This document shows, in pieces, positions 1 through 7,505 of a stretch of 20,603 nucleotides of DNA (within the stretch, counting starts at the first letter, position 1; every line of letters starts with the position of its first letter). Source of the stretch: an uncultured Bacillota bacterium. Its GTDB lineage: Bacteria; Bacillota; Clostridia; Peptostreptococcales; Anaerovoracaceae. The translations under genes were made by a program, and so were the position numbers. Where the stretch lies: positions 1 through 20,603 of the forward strand of contig CAUDEQ010000033.1 in NCBI GenBank assembly GCA_958448635.1, in the 5' to 3' direction. The notes under the pieces were generated by a model. It saw only the letters and a program-made list of their open reading frames with translations. It was not told the DNA's origin and made no database searches.

Positions 1-199
1 AACGAGCTAAAAATGCTGCAGAAGAGATATTAACTTTTAGTGCCATGATGTCCGTAAAGCAGGTCGAAAAAAATAGACATATTCTGCAGCAAACTATCTG
101 TGGAATAATCCCACAGGAGTCTATGAAAACAGTGTTTTTTCAAAAAAAGGCTGTGATATTCTTGGAGCATCCACTATCCCAACATTTTTTACAGAGCCG

Positions 200-241
200 A
201 AAAACCCCGCAATCCTGCGTTAAAGCAGTATTGCGGGGTTT
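200..241 (-). terminator. Intrinsic terminator of the bcd-etfB-etfA operon
   Basis: A 12-bp perfect stem pairs 202-213 with 230-241 (core ACCCCGCAAT). It extends after one mismatch by 4 bp (215-218 with 225-228). Read on the minus strand the stem is followed by five T residues (204-200). It starts about 45 bases beyond the etfA stop, the expected place for the operon end. The plus-strand side is less T-rich, so it is primarily a minus-strand terminator. Confidence 0.85.
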
Positions 242-286
242 AATTGCTCTTTTATTATTTGTCTGTCGATTGATCTTCAGCTTAAA

Positions 287-1360
287 TTAGCCGTTGATCT
301 CCTTGTACTTTGCAAGAGCTTCGATAAGCTTAGGAATGATAACCTTAACGTCACCAACGATTCCCAGATCAGCAACCTCGAAGATGGATGCTGTGTCGTT
401 CTTGTTGATAGCGATTACGCATTCGGAGTTTTCCATACCTGCGATGTGCTGGATAGCTCCGGAGATACCGCATGCCATGTAGAGGTCAGGTCTAACTGTC
501 TTACCAGTCTGTCCAACCTGTCTGTCTCTTGCGATCCAACCGGCATCAACGTTAGCTCTTGAAGATGAGATTTCTCCGCCCAACAGGTCAGCAACCTTCT
601 GCAGCTCATCGAAGAACTCAGGGGAACCGATTCCTCTTCCGCCGGATACGAGAACCTTGGCTTCTGTGATATCAACAGCCTTCTTAGTCTCTTTTACAAC
701 TTCCTTGATTGTTACGTTCATGTCTTCAGGTACGAATTCAACCTTGAACTCTTCCACGTTGCCTTTTTTGCCAACCTGTGGATCAAGTCTCTTCATAACT
801 CCAGGTCTTACTGTAGCCATCTGAGGTCTGTGATCTGCACATCTGATAGTAGCCATTACGTTACCGCCGAATGCAGGTCTTGTCATCTTCAGGTTCATGT
901 CGTCCATACCCAGTCTCTTGCCGATAGCATCTGTATCTGCATTTGATGTAGCATGTAAGAACTCAAAATAGTTGTCCATGTTTACATCAAGTCTTGTGCA
1001 GTCAGCTGTCAGACCAGTATGTACTCTTGCAGCTACTCTTGGAGCAAGGTCTCTACCGATTGAAGTAGCACCGAACAGTACGATGTTAGGATCGTAGTTC
1101 TTGATAACTGCTGTCAGTGCCTTTGCATAAGGCTCTGTTACGTATTCAGCCAGCATAGGGTCTTCTACTACTACTACGCTGTCAGCGCCTGCTTCGATAA
1201 GATCCTGTGCTTTATCTTTAATCTGATCTCCCATGAGAACAGCATATACTTTTTCACCAAGTTCTCCGGCTAATTTTGTTGCTTCGCCCAGCAGTTCCAT
1301 AGTAACCTTGGCAATATTACCGTCTCTCTGCTCTGCAACTACATAAATATCTTTGCTCAT
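287..1360 (-). CDS. etfA: Electron transfer flavoprotein alpha subunit (EtfA)
   Basis: EtfA is the FAD-binding large subunit of electron transfer flavoprotein; with EtfB it passes electrons between NADH, ferredoxin and an acyl-CoA dehydrogenase in the cytoplasm. The 357-residue product has the C-terminal FAD domain motifs SGGRGIG (239-245), SSR (266-268), QVGQTGKTV (281-289), GISGAIQH (298-305) and INKND (318-322). A segment around 129-160, before TRPAFGGN, makes the N-terminal domain longer than in minimal EtfA proteins. It lies 18 bases downstream of etfB, with a GGGGAGGAG ribosome binding site in the gap that fixes the ATG start. It is the last gene of the bcd-etfBA operon. The family call is secure; the bifurcating role is inferred from EtfB and the neighbouring acyl-CoA dehydrogenase. 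Confidence 0.96.
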   Translation of the reverse strand: MSKDIYVVAEQRDGNIAKVTMELLGEATKLAGELGEKVYAVLMGDQIKDKAQDLIEAGADSVVVVEDPMLAEYVTEPYAKALTAVIKNYDPNIVLFGATSIGRDLAPRVAARVHTGLTADCTRLDVNMDNYFEFLHATSNADTDAIGKRLGMDDMNLKMTRPAFGGNVMATIRCADHRPQMATVRPGVMKRLDPQVGKKGNVEEFKVEFVPEDMNVTIKEVVKETKKAVDITEAKVLVSGGRGIGSPEFFDELQKVADLLGGEISSSRANVDAGWIARDRQVGQTGKTVRPDLYMACGISGAIQHIAGMENSECVIAINKNDTASIFEVADLGIVGDVKVIIPKLIEALAKYKEING

Positions 1361-1378
1361 TTTTACAACTCCTCCCCG

Positions 1379-2167
1379 TTAAATGATGTGTCTTTCTTCC
1401 ATCTTGGCGATGATTGCTTCAACCGCTTCATCAGGAGTAACGTCCAGCTTAGTTCCAGCACCCTTAGGCATCTTACCGAAGGATGTTACTACCTTTGTTG
1501 GCGATCCGTTAAGACCGATGTGATCAGGATTGATCACGTCCTTAAGATCTTCGAAGCCCCATACTGTGATATCCTTTGCATAAGCGTCGATTACGCCGCC
1601 GGCATGCATGTATCTAGGCTCAGCCAGTTCCTGGATAGCTGTTAACAGGCAAGGCAGTTTAACCTCAATGATGTGATATCTGTCTTCGTACTGTCTCTTA
1701 ACAGTGATTGTTTTGTCGTTAACGTCGATCAGTTCTTCAGTGTAGGATACCTGTGGGATTCCCAGGTTTTCAGCGATCTGAGGACCAACCTGTGCAGTGT
1801 CTCCGTCGATAGCCTGTCTTCCTGTGAATACGATATCGTATCCGATCTTCTTCAGAGCTGATGAAATGATGATAGCTGTAGCGCATGTATCTGATCCGCC
1901 GAACTCTCTTGCTGACAGCAGGTAAGCTTCGTCGCATCCCATAGCAAGCGCTTCTCTCAGAGCAACGTCAGCCTGTGGAGGTCCCATGCAGACTACTGTA
2001 ACTGTTCCGCCGACTCTTTCTCTCAGCTGCAGAGCTGCTTCGATACCGGCTTTATCGTCATGGTTGATGATGCTTGGTACACCATCTCTTATTAATCTAT
2101 TGGTTTTAGGATCCAGCTTAACTTCGTTTGTGTCCGGAACCTGCTTAATGCATACTACTATTTTCAT
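1379..2167 (-). CDS. etfB: Electron transfer flavoprotein beta subunit (EtfB), bifurcating type
   Basis: EtfB is the small ETF subunit. In bifurcating ETFs it binds the FAD that splits electrons from NADH between ferredoxin and an acyl-CoA dehydrogenase. The 262-residue product opens with MKIVVCIKQVPDTNEVKLD and carries VPSIINHDDKAGIEAAL (30-46), MGPPQADVALREALAMG (61-77) and GRQAIDGDTAQVGPQIAE (116-133). From memory these closely match the bifurcating EtfB proteins of Acidaminococcus and clostridia; no alignment was run. Start: ATG with AAGGGAG about 10 bases upstream. It begins 33 bases after the bcd stop and is followed by etfA. The substrate of the partner dehydrogenase cannot be read from this gene. 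Confidence 0.96.
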   Translation of the reverse strand: MKIVVCIKQVPDTNEVKLDPKTNRLIRDGVPSIINHDDKAGIEAALQLRERVGGTVTVVCMGPPQADVALREALAMGCDEAYLLSAREFGGSDTCATAIIISSALKKIGYDIVFTGRQAIDGDTAQVGPQIAENLGIPQVSYTEELIDVNDKTITVKRQYEDRYHIIEVKLPCLLTAIQELAEPRYMHAGGVIDAYAKDITVWGFEDLKDVINPDHIGLNGSPTKVVTSFGKMPKGAGTKLDVTPDEAVEAIIAKMEERHII

Positions 2168-2200
2168 TTTATATTTTCTCCCTTCACACTAACTAAGTAT

Positions 2201-3373
2201 TTATTTTGCGTTTACTTTCATTGCTCCGGAGATAACCATCTTCATAACTTCTGATGTACCTTCGTAGATTTCAGTGATCTTAGCATCTCTTAAAGCTCTT
2301 TCTACAGGATATTCTCTGCAGTATCCGTATCCGCCCATCAGCTGTACAGCTTCTCGGCAAACTTCATTAGCCATTGAGGATGCAAACAACTTAGCCATTG
2401 CTGCTACGGAGCTGTAGTTTTCGCCGGCATCCTTAACGCATGCAGCTCTCCATGTGAGAAGTCTTGCAGCGTCGATCTTAGTCTGCATATCAGCCAGCTT
2501 GAACTGAGTTGTCTGGAATGCTGAAATAGGTCTTCCGAACTGCTTTCTTTCCTTAACGTAAGCCATAGCCTCGTTCAGTGCGCCCTGAGCCAGACCTACT
2601 GACTGAGCAGCGATACCGATTCTTCCGCCGTCAAGAGCCTTCATGGCAATCTTGAAGCCCTGTCCTTCTTTACCCAGTCTGTTAGCTGCAGGTACTCTTA
2701 CGTTTTCGTATGATACTTCGCAGTTTGAAGCTGCTCTGATACCCATTCTCTTGATGTTTTCACTTACTGTTACTCCAGGTGTTCTGTTGCCTTCGTCGTC
2801 CTTCAGAGGAACTACGAATGCGGAGATACCCTTTGTTCCCAGCTTCTTGTCAGTCAGTGCGAAGCAGATGTTAGTATCAGCAAAGCCTGAGTTTGTAGTA
2901 AATATCTTACCACCGTTTATTACATATTCGTCAGTCGCTTCATCATAAACAGCTGTAGTCTGCTGTCCTGCTGCGTCTGATCCGGCATTTGGCTCTGTGA
3001 GACCGAAGCATCCAGTCTTTGATCCGTCGATGAGAGGTCTTAAGAACTTCTGCTTCTGTTCTTCAGTACCGAATGAGTCGATACATGAGCATGCCAGTGA
3101 AGTGTGTACTGAGATAGTGATTCCTGTCGAACCATCCATTTTTGAAATTTCTTCCATGCAAAGAGCATATGAGAGATAATCTCCGCCTACTCCGCCGTAT
3201 TCCTTTGAGTAAGGGATACCCATCAGTCCGTACTTGTGCATCTTTGCAAGCAGTTCCAGGTTAAAAACTTCAGTTTCATCCATTTCTTCTGCCAATGGCT
3301 TCACTTCGTTTTCTGCGAATCTGCGATACATTTCCTGCTGAAGCAAATGTGTCTTTGATAATTTAAAGTCCAT
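2201..3373 (-). CDS. bcd: Short-chain acyl-CoA dehydrogenase, butyryl-CoA dehydrogenase type
   Basis: A flavin-dependent acyl-CoA dehydrogenase that, in Clostridia, works in the reducing direction (crotonyl-CoA to butyryl-CoA) in complex with EtfAB. The 390-residue length is normal. Visible motifs: YGGVGGDYLSYALCMEEI (59-76), the flavin/substrate signature GCFGLTEPNAGSDA (121-134), ERKQFGRPISAFQ, MGGYGYCREYPVER near residue 345, and the catalytic glutamate in IYEGTSEV (E371). Start: ATG with a perfect AGGAGG seven bases upstream. First gene of the operon, with a strong promoter 66-95 bases upstream. No crt, hbd or thl gene is adjacent, so butyryl-CoA is the likely but not proven substrate; a branched or aryl-acyl-CoA is possible. 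Confidence 0.93.
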   Translation of the reverse strand: MDFKLSKTHLLQQEMYRRFAENEVKPLAEEMDETEVFNLELLAKMHKYGLMGIPYSKEYGGVGGDYLSYALCMEEISKMDGSTGITISVHTSLACSCIDSFGTEEQKQKFLRPLIDGSKTGCFGLTEPNAGSDAAGQQTTAVYDEATDEYVINGGKIFTTNSGFADTNICFALTDKKLGTKGISAFVVPLKDDEGNRTPGVTVSENIKRMGIRAASNCEVSYENVRVPAANRLGKEGQGFKIAMKALDGGRIGIAAQSVGLAQGALNEAMAYVKERKQFGRPISAFQTTQFKLADMQTKIDAARLLTWRAACVKDAGENYSSVAAMAKLFASSMANEVCREAVQLMGGYGYCREYPVERALRDAKITEIYEGTSEVMKMVISGAMKVNAK

Positions 3374-3439
3374 TGTCTATCCTCCTAAACTTTGTTAAAT
3401 AAAATTTATAGCATACTTTTTGCTTACAATCACTTAAAT

Positions 3440-3468
3440 ATTTTACGTTATCGCTTACTTTCTGTCAA
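3440..3468 (-). promoter_or_regulatory. Sigma-A-type promoter of bcd-etfBA
   Basis: On the minus strand a perfect -35 TTGACA (3468-3463) and -10 TAAAAT (3445-3440) are separated by exactly 17 bases. The predicted start near 3433 gives a leader of about 60 bases ending in the AGGAGG site of bcd (3386-3381). This near-consensus promoter fits high expression of a central fermentation enzyme. No operator is obvious. Confidence 0.85.
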
Positions 3469-3511
3469 GCGAGTTTTATCAATATATAGTGTATACATGA
3501 GCCGTCTTTTT

Positions 3512-3808
3512 TTATTTGTCGGCAGCGTCCTCCACGAGTATCTCCGCAGTCACATTATACTTCTCCTTAAGCTCTGAAAGAACCGCATAATGCGGAGTTT
3601 CCTTATGTTTCCCATGGACCTCCATGTCCTTCCACTGCTCCAGAAGGAAAATTTTGTTTTCCGAATCAGCCGGGTAGTAAAACTCGTATCTGAAACACCC
3701 CTCCTCTGCTCTGGACGCCCCCACAATACCTGCGGCTTTTACTTCACCGTAAAAATTTTTTCTGGCTTCATTATCCTCAAAAGCATAGGTTACATAAAAG
3801 TTTTTCAT
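3512..3808 (-). CDS. ABM-domain protein, putative quinol monooxygenase
   Basis: A 98-residue product of the antibiotic biosynthesis monooxygenase (ABM) fold, a small dimeric ferredoxin-like alpha/beta barrel. Visible family features are the first strand MKNFYVTYAF, the central GCFRYEFYYPADSENKIFLLEQW block (near residues 37-60; a strand-Glu-Trp pattern typical of ABM proteins) and HKETPHYAVL (the usual H-x-x-T/S-P-H helix). Some relatives oxidise quinols without a cofactor, others bind haem; the substrate here is unknown. Start: ATG with a purine-rich GAAAGGAAAG upstream. It appears monocistronic: bcd has its own promoter immediately downstream and I see no convincing hairpin terminator between the two. 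The long region upstream may form a leader RNA. Confidence 0.8.
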   Translation of the reverse strand: MKNFYVTYAFEDNEARKNFYGEVKAAGIVGASRAEEGCFRYEFYYPADSENKIFLLEQWKDMEVHGKHKETPHYAVLSELKEKYNVTAEILVEDAADK

Positions 3809-3846
3809 AGTTCTCTTTCCTTTCTTTTTAACTGACTTTCCTTTGT

Positions 3847-4055
3847 TTCAACGTTTTCCGCATTGAAGCTATGCGCATCTGCGATCGTTATCACCACCCC
3901 CGCCGAATGATGTACAGTGATACTTTTTCAGGTAGTCGCAACTCCCACCACTAAGGATATTACAGTTGTAAGCTAAGCGAAAATTGACGCCTCTGTGACG
4001 GAAATATGAAAATTTTCGCCGCTCGATACAACAGATATGGCTGCAAATGACAGCA
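3847..4055 (-). ncRNA. Candidate structured leader RNA upstream of the ABM gene
   Basis: The 415 bases between the ABM gene and the decarboxylase gene hold several nested inverted repeats. The main one is a long hairpin: 3957-3960 with 4035-4038, 3965-3970 with 4027-4032 (GTTGTA/TACAAC), 3971-3973 with 4021-4023, then a perfect 9-bp arm 3977-3985 with 4011-4019 (GCGAAAATT/AATTTTCGC). Next to it 3889-3894 pairs with 3917-3922 (TATCAC/GTGATA), and just before the ABM ribosome binding site 3847-3853 pairs with 3861-3867. A weak promoter-like pair (TTGCAT, 19 bases, TATACT) precedes it on the minus strand near 4065-4095. I do not recognise a known riboswitch class. An open frame of 70 codons with eight cysteines (3869-4081, minus) occupies the same bases and is the alternative explanation. 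Confidence 0.35.
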
Positions 4056-4134
4056 CCGCAAGATATAGTATACATGTTCAAACCTTCGGATATGCAAAAA
4101 TGAATGTAAAATGCACTTTTACTTCTGTTGTCTG

Positions 4135-4173
4135 TTGAAAAAAACTACCTATATATATAATTTTATATACATA
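4135..4173 (-). terminator. Possible weak terminator after the decarboxylase gene
   Basis: About 55-85 bases past the decarboxylase stop, the minus strand reads an A/T-only hairpin (TATATAA facing TTATATA, around 4150-4168) followed by GGTAG and then seven T residues. The stem has no G/C pairs, so efficiency would be poor. It is the only terminator-like element between this operon and the ABM gene. Confidence 0.3.
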
Positions 4174-4223
4174 CCGCCTTCTTTGCTGCATCCGTAAGAG
4201 AATATATACACCGATATTACATA

Positions 4224-5648
4224 TCAGATCGATGCTGCTCCTGCCACAACGCACATGCTTTCGTCTATGCCGATGACCTTTTCACCATCATTTCTCAGCT
4301 TCTTTATATATTCTATATCCTCACGTTCTATTTTTTCTCCGGGACATATGAACGGTATCCCCGGAGGATAAGGTATTATGGAGGAAGCGCATATCATTCC
4401 TTCGCTTTCATCTATATGCACCTGCTGCTTTTTCTCCGGTATCATATGCAAAGGGCGCCTTTTCATCCAAAGAGCTGCTCCATCGTCTCTGAGGCTCTCT
4501 CCACGGCCTGCCGATGCGCTTTCCTTTGAGGAAAGCGCATCGAGAGCCTCCAGCAGCCTGCAATAATCCTCGGCTGTATTTCCTATCCCGGTCATGCACA
4601 TCAGGATATTCCCCGTCACAAGCTCAGGGAATATGCCGTCCTTCATCAAAAGCCCCTCAAGAGTACTGCCGTCTATACCGCAGCCGCTCATGTCAAGGTT
4701 GAGCTTCGTCCTATCCATGTATTTCTCCATATCCATCACTCTCAGGCCCGGTATACCGGCAGCCGATGAATAGAACATATCTATATTCTTTTTCCAGTCT
4801 GCAAACATCTCGTCCCCGTGTTCCAGAAGAATATCCGCATTTATGTCCATAGATGCCATAAGTATGTATGACGGGCTCGTACTCTGGATCGCCTGAAGCT
4901 TATCCTCCAGAACATAACGCTCCACCCTGTCGAAATTCAGATTCAGAACTGCGCTCTGTGTAAATGATGCCAGCGTCTTATGGGTGCTGTTTACCGATAT
5001 ATCCGCCCCCTGCTCACAGGCATCATGAGGGCCATCCTTCATGAACTTGAGATGAGCTCCGTGAGCCTGATCCACTATAAGTACCTTTCCGTGCCTATGC
5101 ACCTCTTTCGCAATTGCTTCGATATCGCTGCATATCCCGTAATAGTTGGGGCTTGGTATGATAACCGCCTCCGCATCGCTGTTTTCATCAAGGCTGCGCC
5201 TGATTTCATCACATGTCACAGGTCCCGATATACCATACTCCTCCACCATGGACGGATATACGTATGCAGGCTCTATTCCTCCAAGACTCAGCGCATTGAA
5301 CACCGACTTGTGACAGTTCCTTGCCATTATCAGCTTCTTCCCCCGCGGCACAGCAGCCAAGATGGCCGCTATAAGACCTCCGCTGGTTCCGTTGACCAGC
5401 AGATATGATTTCTTCACATCGTAAAGCCTTCTGTATTTCTCGGCAGTACTCCTTATGATACCCTCTGCCTGAAACAGGTTGTCGGCTCCGGGGATCTCCG
5501 TTATATCGCAATCTGCGAAGTTGTCCAGAAAATCATCGTATCCGAATTTCCTGTATAAGGCGCTGCCCTTGTGACCGGGCATATGAAATGAGGCAGGTCC
5601 TGTACCAGCATGCTCGACAAGAAACTGCGATATGGCTTTTTTACTCAT
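4224..5648 (-). CDS. Orn/Lys/Arg decarboxylase family protein (PLP-dependent)
   Basis: A fold-type I PLP enzyme of the Orn/Lys/Arg decarboxylase group, which remove CO2 from a basic amino acid to make putrescine, cadaverine or agmatine. From the chosen start it has 474 residues, the usual length of the short Firmicutes form (SpeA/YaaO-like) lacking the N-terminal wing domain. Visible motifs: FHMPGHKG (21-28), NGTSGG (86-91), DQAHGAH (193-199) and the PLP-lysine motif STHKT (K224). The C-terminal domain contains PYPPGIPFICPGE. The start is set by AGGAGG eight bases upstream of ATG 5648; an in-frame upstream start at 5675 would overlap the previous gene. It is third in a tight operon, 17 bases after the metallophosphoesterase. 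Which amino acid it uses cannot be decided from the sequence. Confidence 0.92.
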   Translation of the reverse strand: MSKKAISQFLVEHAGTGPASFHMPGHKGSALYRKFGYDDFLDNFADCDITEIPGADNLFQAEGIIRSTAEKYRRLYDVKKSYLLVNGTSGGLIAAILAAVPRGKKLIMARNCHKSVFNALSLGGIEPAYVYPSMVEEYGISGPVTCDEIRRSLDENSDAEAVIIPSPNYYGICSDIEAIAKEVHRHGKVLIVDQAHGAHLKFMKDGPHDACEQGADISVNSTHKTLASFTQSAVLNLNFDRVERYVLEDKLQAIQSTSPSYILMASMDINADILLEHGDEMFADWKKNIDMFYSSAAGIPGLRVMDMEKYMDRTKLNLDMSGCGIDGSTLEGLLMKDGIFPELVTGNILMCMTGIGNTAEDYCRLLEALDALSSKESASAGRGESLRDDGAALWMKRRPLHMIPEKKQQVHIDESEGMICASSIIPYPPGIPFICPGEKIEREDIEYIKKLRNDGEKVIGIDESMCVVAGAASI

Positions 5649-5665
5649 ACGTCGTCCTCCTGAGC

Positions 5666-6382
5666 CTACGCCCACTTTATATACTCGTCGTCTCCTGCAG
5701 TTCTGATATCCATATGCAGCGCTCTGAGCTTATCCGTTATAAGCTGGTCTGCATGCATATGTCCGAAATACCATTTGGTGAATTGCTTTCCCTTTTCTAT
5801 CAGCCTGTACCATTCTTCCATTATTTCAGGCAGATGATAGTCTTCATCTATCGGCTTGTTTCTGGGGATCTGCTTCCTTGCAAAAAGCGGCGCCTCGTGG
5901 GTTATGACGAAGTCTATTTCATCGATGTTATCCAGAAGCTTTTTTCTTCCCTCTGCTATCTCCTCATCATCAGGCTCTTCTTCATCCCACCAGCTTTCGC
6001 CCTTCACACGCCTGTCCTTGTCGACAGATCTTGCCCCACCGAAGGTGAAGTAATTCTTTCCATATATGCTGTACAGCTGTCCGCGCATGAGGTGAAACAC
6101 CCTTTCTCCAACGCAGTGAGCCCTTCCACCCTTCCATTCAACCACCTCAAGGCTGTTTAAAATGTCGAAGTTCTCGTGGTTGCCGTCGATGAAGGCTATG
6201 GTGCCCGGAAAAACCTGCTGCAGCGTTTCCGCCCTGTATATATAATCCTCGTTCCATACGTATCCTGCGTCTCCTGCTATTATCAGGATATCGCTTTCCG
6301 TGAGACTGTTCTTTTCCGCAAGACCGAAAAGCGATCCGAAGGATCCGTGCTTATCTCCTGTAATAAATACTCTCTCTGTCAT
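5666..6382 (-). CDS. Metallophosphoesterase (calcineurin-like fold)
   Basis: A 238-residue cytoplasmic protein of the calcineurin-like phosphoesterase superfamily, hydrolysing phosphomono- or phosphodiesters with two metal ions. All metal-ligand motifs are present in order: GDKHG (D10, H12), GDAG (D38), GNHEN (N68, H69), THEAP (H162) and GHMH (H208, H210). An acidic stretch, WWDEEEPDDEE (131-141), sits between the third and fourth motif. The frame stays open upstream, but the ATG at 6382 is preferred: the MTERVFITGD start matches the family and lies 7 bases after the previous stop. The longer version would run deep into the MBL-fold gene. Substrate unknown. It is cotranscribed with an MBL-fold hydrolase and a PLP decarboxylase. 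Confidence 0.9.
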   Translation of the reverse strand: MTERVFITGDKHGSFGSLFGLAEKNSLTESDILIIAGDAGYVWNEDYIYRAETLQQVFPGTIAFIDGNHENFDILNSLEVVEWKGGRAHCVGERVFHLMRGQLYSIYGKNYFTFGGARSVDKDRRVKGESWWDEEEPDDEEIAEGRKKLLDNIDEIDFVITHEAPLFARKQIPRNKPIDEDYHLPEIMEEWYRLIEKGKQFTKWYFGHMHADQLITDKLRALHMDIRTAGDDEYIKWA

Positions 6383-6389
6383 TATCTGC

Positions 6390-7376
6390 CTAACCTTGCC
6401 TTTTGTTTCTGTAGTAATATATATCGCCTTCCATCTCATCACGCTCCACTCTGCCCGCAGAGTAGAGATACTGCAGATGCGATATTGCTTCGCCTGTGGC
6501 AAACCACTTCTGAGGAGCCGGGAACTCATCCCAGTTCCTGCATTCTATCTCCCACGTCATGTCTCTGGCGCATTCGTATGCAGTCTTCCATTGATCTCCC
6601 AGTATCTTAACGACCTCATCCAGTCTGGCCTCGTGATGCTTTTTCAGCTCATCTATACGCTGATACATGTCATCCACCGGCGTTCCGTGGGCAGTCAGCA
6701 GCAGCTGCACATCCAGCTTTTCCACCTTCTCCAGGCTATTAAGGTAATCACTAAGCGGATTGTCGGCGCTTATCTCGATAGTTATGTTTGGCGTTATGGT
6801 CCCAAGGATATGGTCGCCGCAGAAGTATATCTTATTCTCTCTGTCGTACAGTCCTATGAGTCCCGGTGTATGTCCGGGAGTTGATACTACCTCCAGCCTG
6901 TGACCGCCGTACTCGAGGACGTCACCCTCTCCTACATATTTGAAGTCTATTCTATGCTCATGAACGTACTTCCTTCCCGGATGTATGTCTGTATTTCTGC
7001 CGAAATCCGCAGGCGGGAATCCGTATTTGATGAACATATCGTCAAGTATGTACCAGTAGAGGTTTCCCACCTCGAAATTTATGATTTCTCCATCTGTTTC
7101 GCTGGCGTATATGGTGCTGCCTTCTCCCGCAAATTTAGGCACAAGCCCAACATGGTCGGAATGAAGGTGGGTGATGAATACGTCGGGAGATATTATCCCC
7201 AGCTCATCAAAGGCCTCTCGCAGCGCTTCCTCGCACTCAGGTCTGTTGAAGCCCGTATCTATGATAAGGCTCCTGCCGTCATCACCCTTTATTATATACA
7301 CATTGATGTATCTCAGAGGGTTATTGGGCAGGGGCACTTCCTTGCTGTATATATTATCTGCTATTTTCTTTAACAT
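6390..7376 (-). CDS. MBL-fold metallohydrolase with C-terminal winged-helix-like domain
   Basis: A 328-residue metallo-beta-lactamase-fold hydrolase. The zinc-binding set is complete: HLHSDH (70-75), H169 in TPGHTPG, D188 in CGDH and H230 in TAHG. Residues from about 245 to 328 form a separate helical tail rich in charged residues (ending SHLQYLYSAGRVERDE), resembling the winged-helix domain found behind many MBL hydrolases. Such proteins hydrolyse diverse esters, thioesters and lactones; the substrate here is unknown. Start: ATG with AGGAGG four bases upstream. First gene of the operon with the metallophosphoesterase and the decarboxylase, from the promoter at 7407-7435. Confidence 0.9.
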   Translation of the reverse strand: MLKKIADNIYSKEVPLPNNPLRYINVYIIKGDDGRSLIIDTGFNRPECEEALREAFDELGIISPDVFITHLHSDHVGLVPKFAGEGSTIYASETDGEIINFEVGNLYWYILDDMFIKYGFPPADFGRNTDIHPGRKYVHEHRIDFKYVGEGDVLEYGGHRLEVVSTPGHTPGLIGLYDRENKIYFCGDHILGTITPNITIEISADNPLSDYLNSLEKVEKLDVQLLLTAHGTPVDDMYQRIDELKKHHEARLDEVVKILGDQWKTAYECARDMTWEIECRNWDEFPAPQKWFATGEAISHLQYLYSAGRVERDEMEGDIYYYRNKRQG

Positions 7377-7406
7377 ATTTCCTCCTGTCTATCTGTCTGC
7401 ACTAAT

Positions 7407-7435
7407 ATAATATCCGTAATTGAGGTGTTTTGCAA
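7407..7435 (-). promoter_or_regulatory. Promoter of the MBL-phosphoesterase-decarboxylase operon
   Basis: On the minus strand TTGCAA (7435-7430) and TATTAT (7412-7407) are exactly 17 bases apart, close to the sigma-A consensus. The leader would be about 25 bases, ending in AGGAGG (7386-7381). The element lies almost entirely within the span of the opposing MATE promoter, so only one of the two can be occupied by RNA polymerase at a time. Confidence 0.7.
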
Positions 7436-7448
7436 GTGGTGATATAAT
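7420..7448 (+). promoter_or_regulatory. Promoter of the MATE transporter gene
   Basis: TTGAGG (7420-7425) and a perfect -10 TATAAT (7443-7448) are 17 bases apart. A second TATAAT lies at 7451-7456. An 8-bp palindrome CCGATCGG (7460-7467) follows near the transcription start and could be an operator. The ribosome binding site AGGAAGG (7489-7495) precedes the ATG at 7506. Confidence 0.75.
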
Positions 7449-7505
7449 GGTATAATGTACCGATCGGATACATGAAATACGACTTTACAGGAAGGCATCT
7501 CAGAT

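Noticed and set aside
3..290. Open plus-strand frame from the left edge to 290.
   Set aside because: It runs straight through the etf operon terminator hairpin and shows no recognisable domain. No ribosome binding site stands before the internal ATG at 45. A partial gene entering from the left that ends earlier cannot be excluded.
3869..4081. Cysteine-rich 70-codon frame listed as a peptide gene.
   Set aside because: Weak ribosome binding site and strong inverted repeats in the same bases make a structured RNA at least as likely. Kept only as an alternative inside a finding.
5649..5675. Nine-codon N-terminal extension of the decarboxylase.
   Set aside because: It overlaps the preceding gene and contains the AGGAGG ribosome binding site of the ATG at 5648.
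6383..6529. 49-codon N-terminal extension of the metallophosphoesterase.
   Set aside because: It lies inside the MBL-fold gene, and the conserved fold begins at the ATG at 6382.
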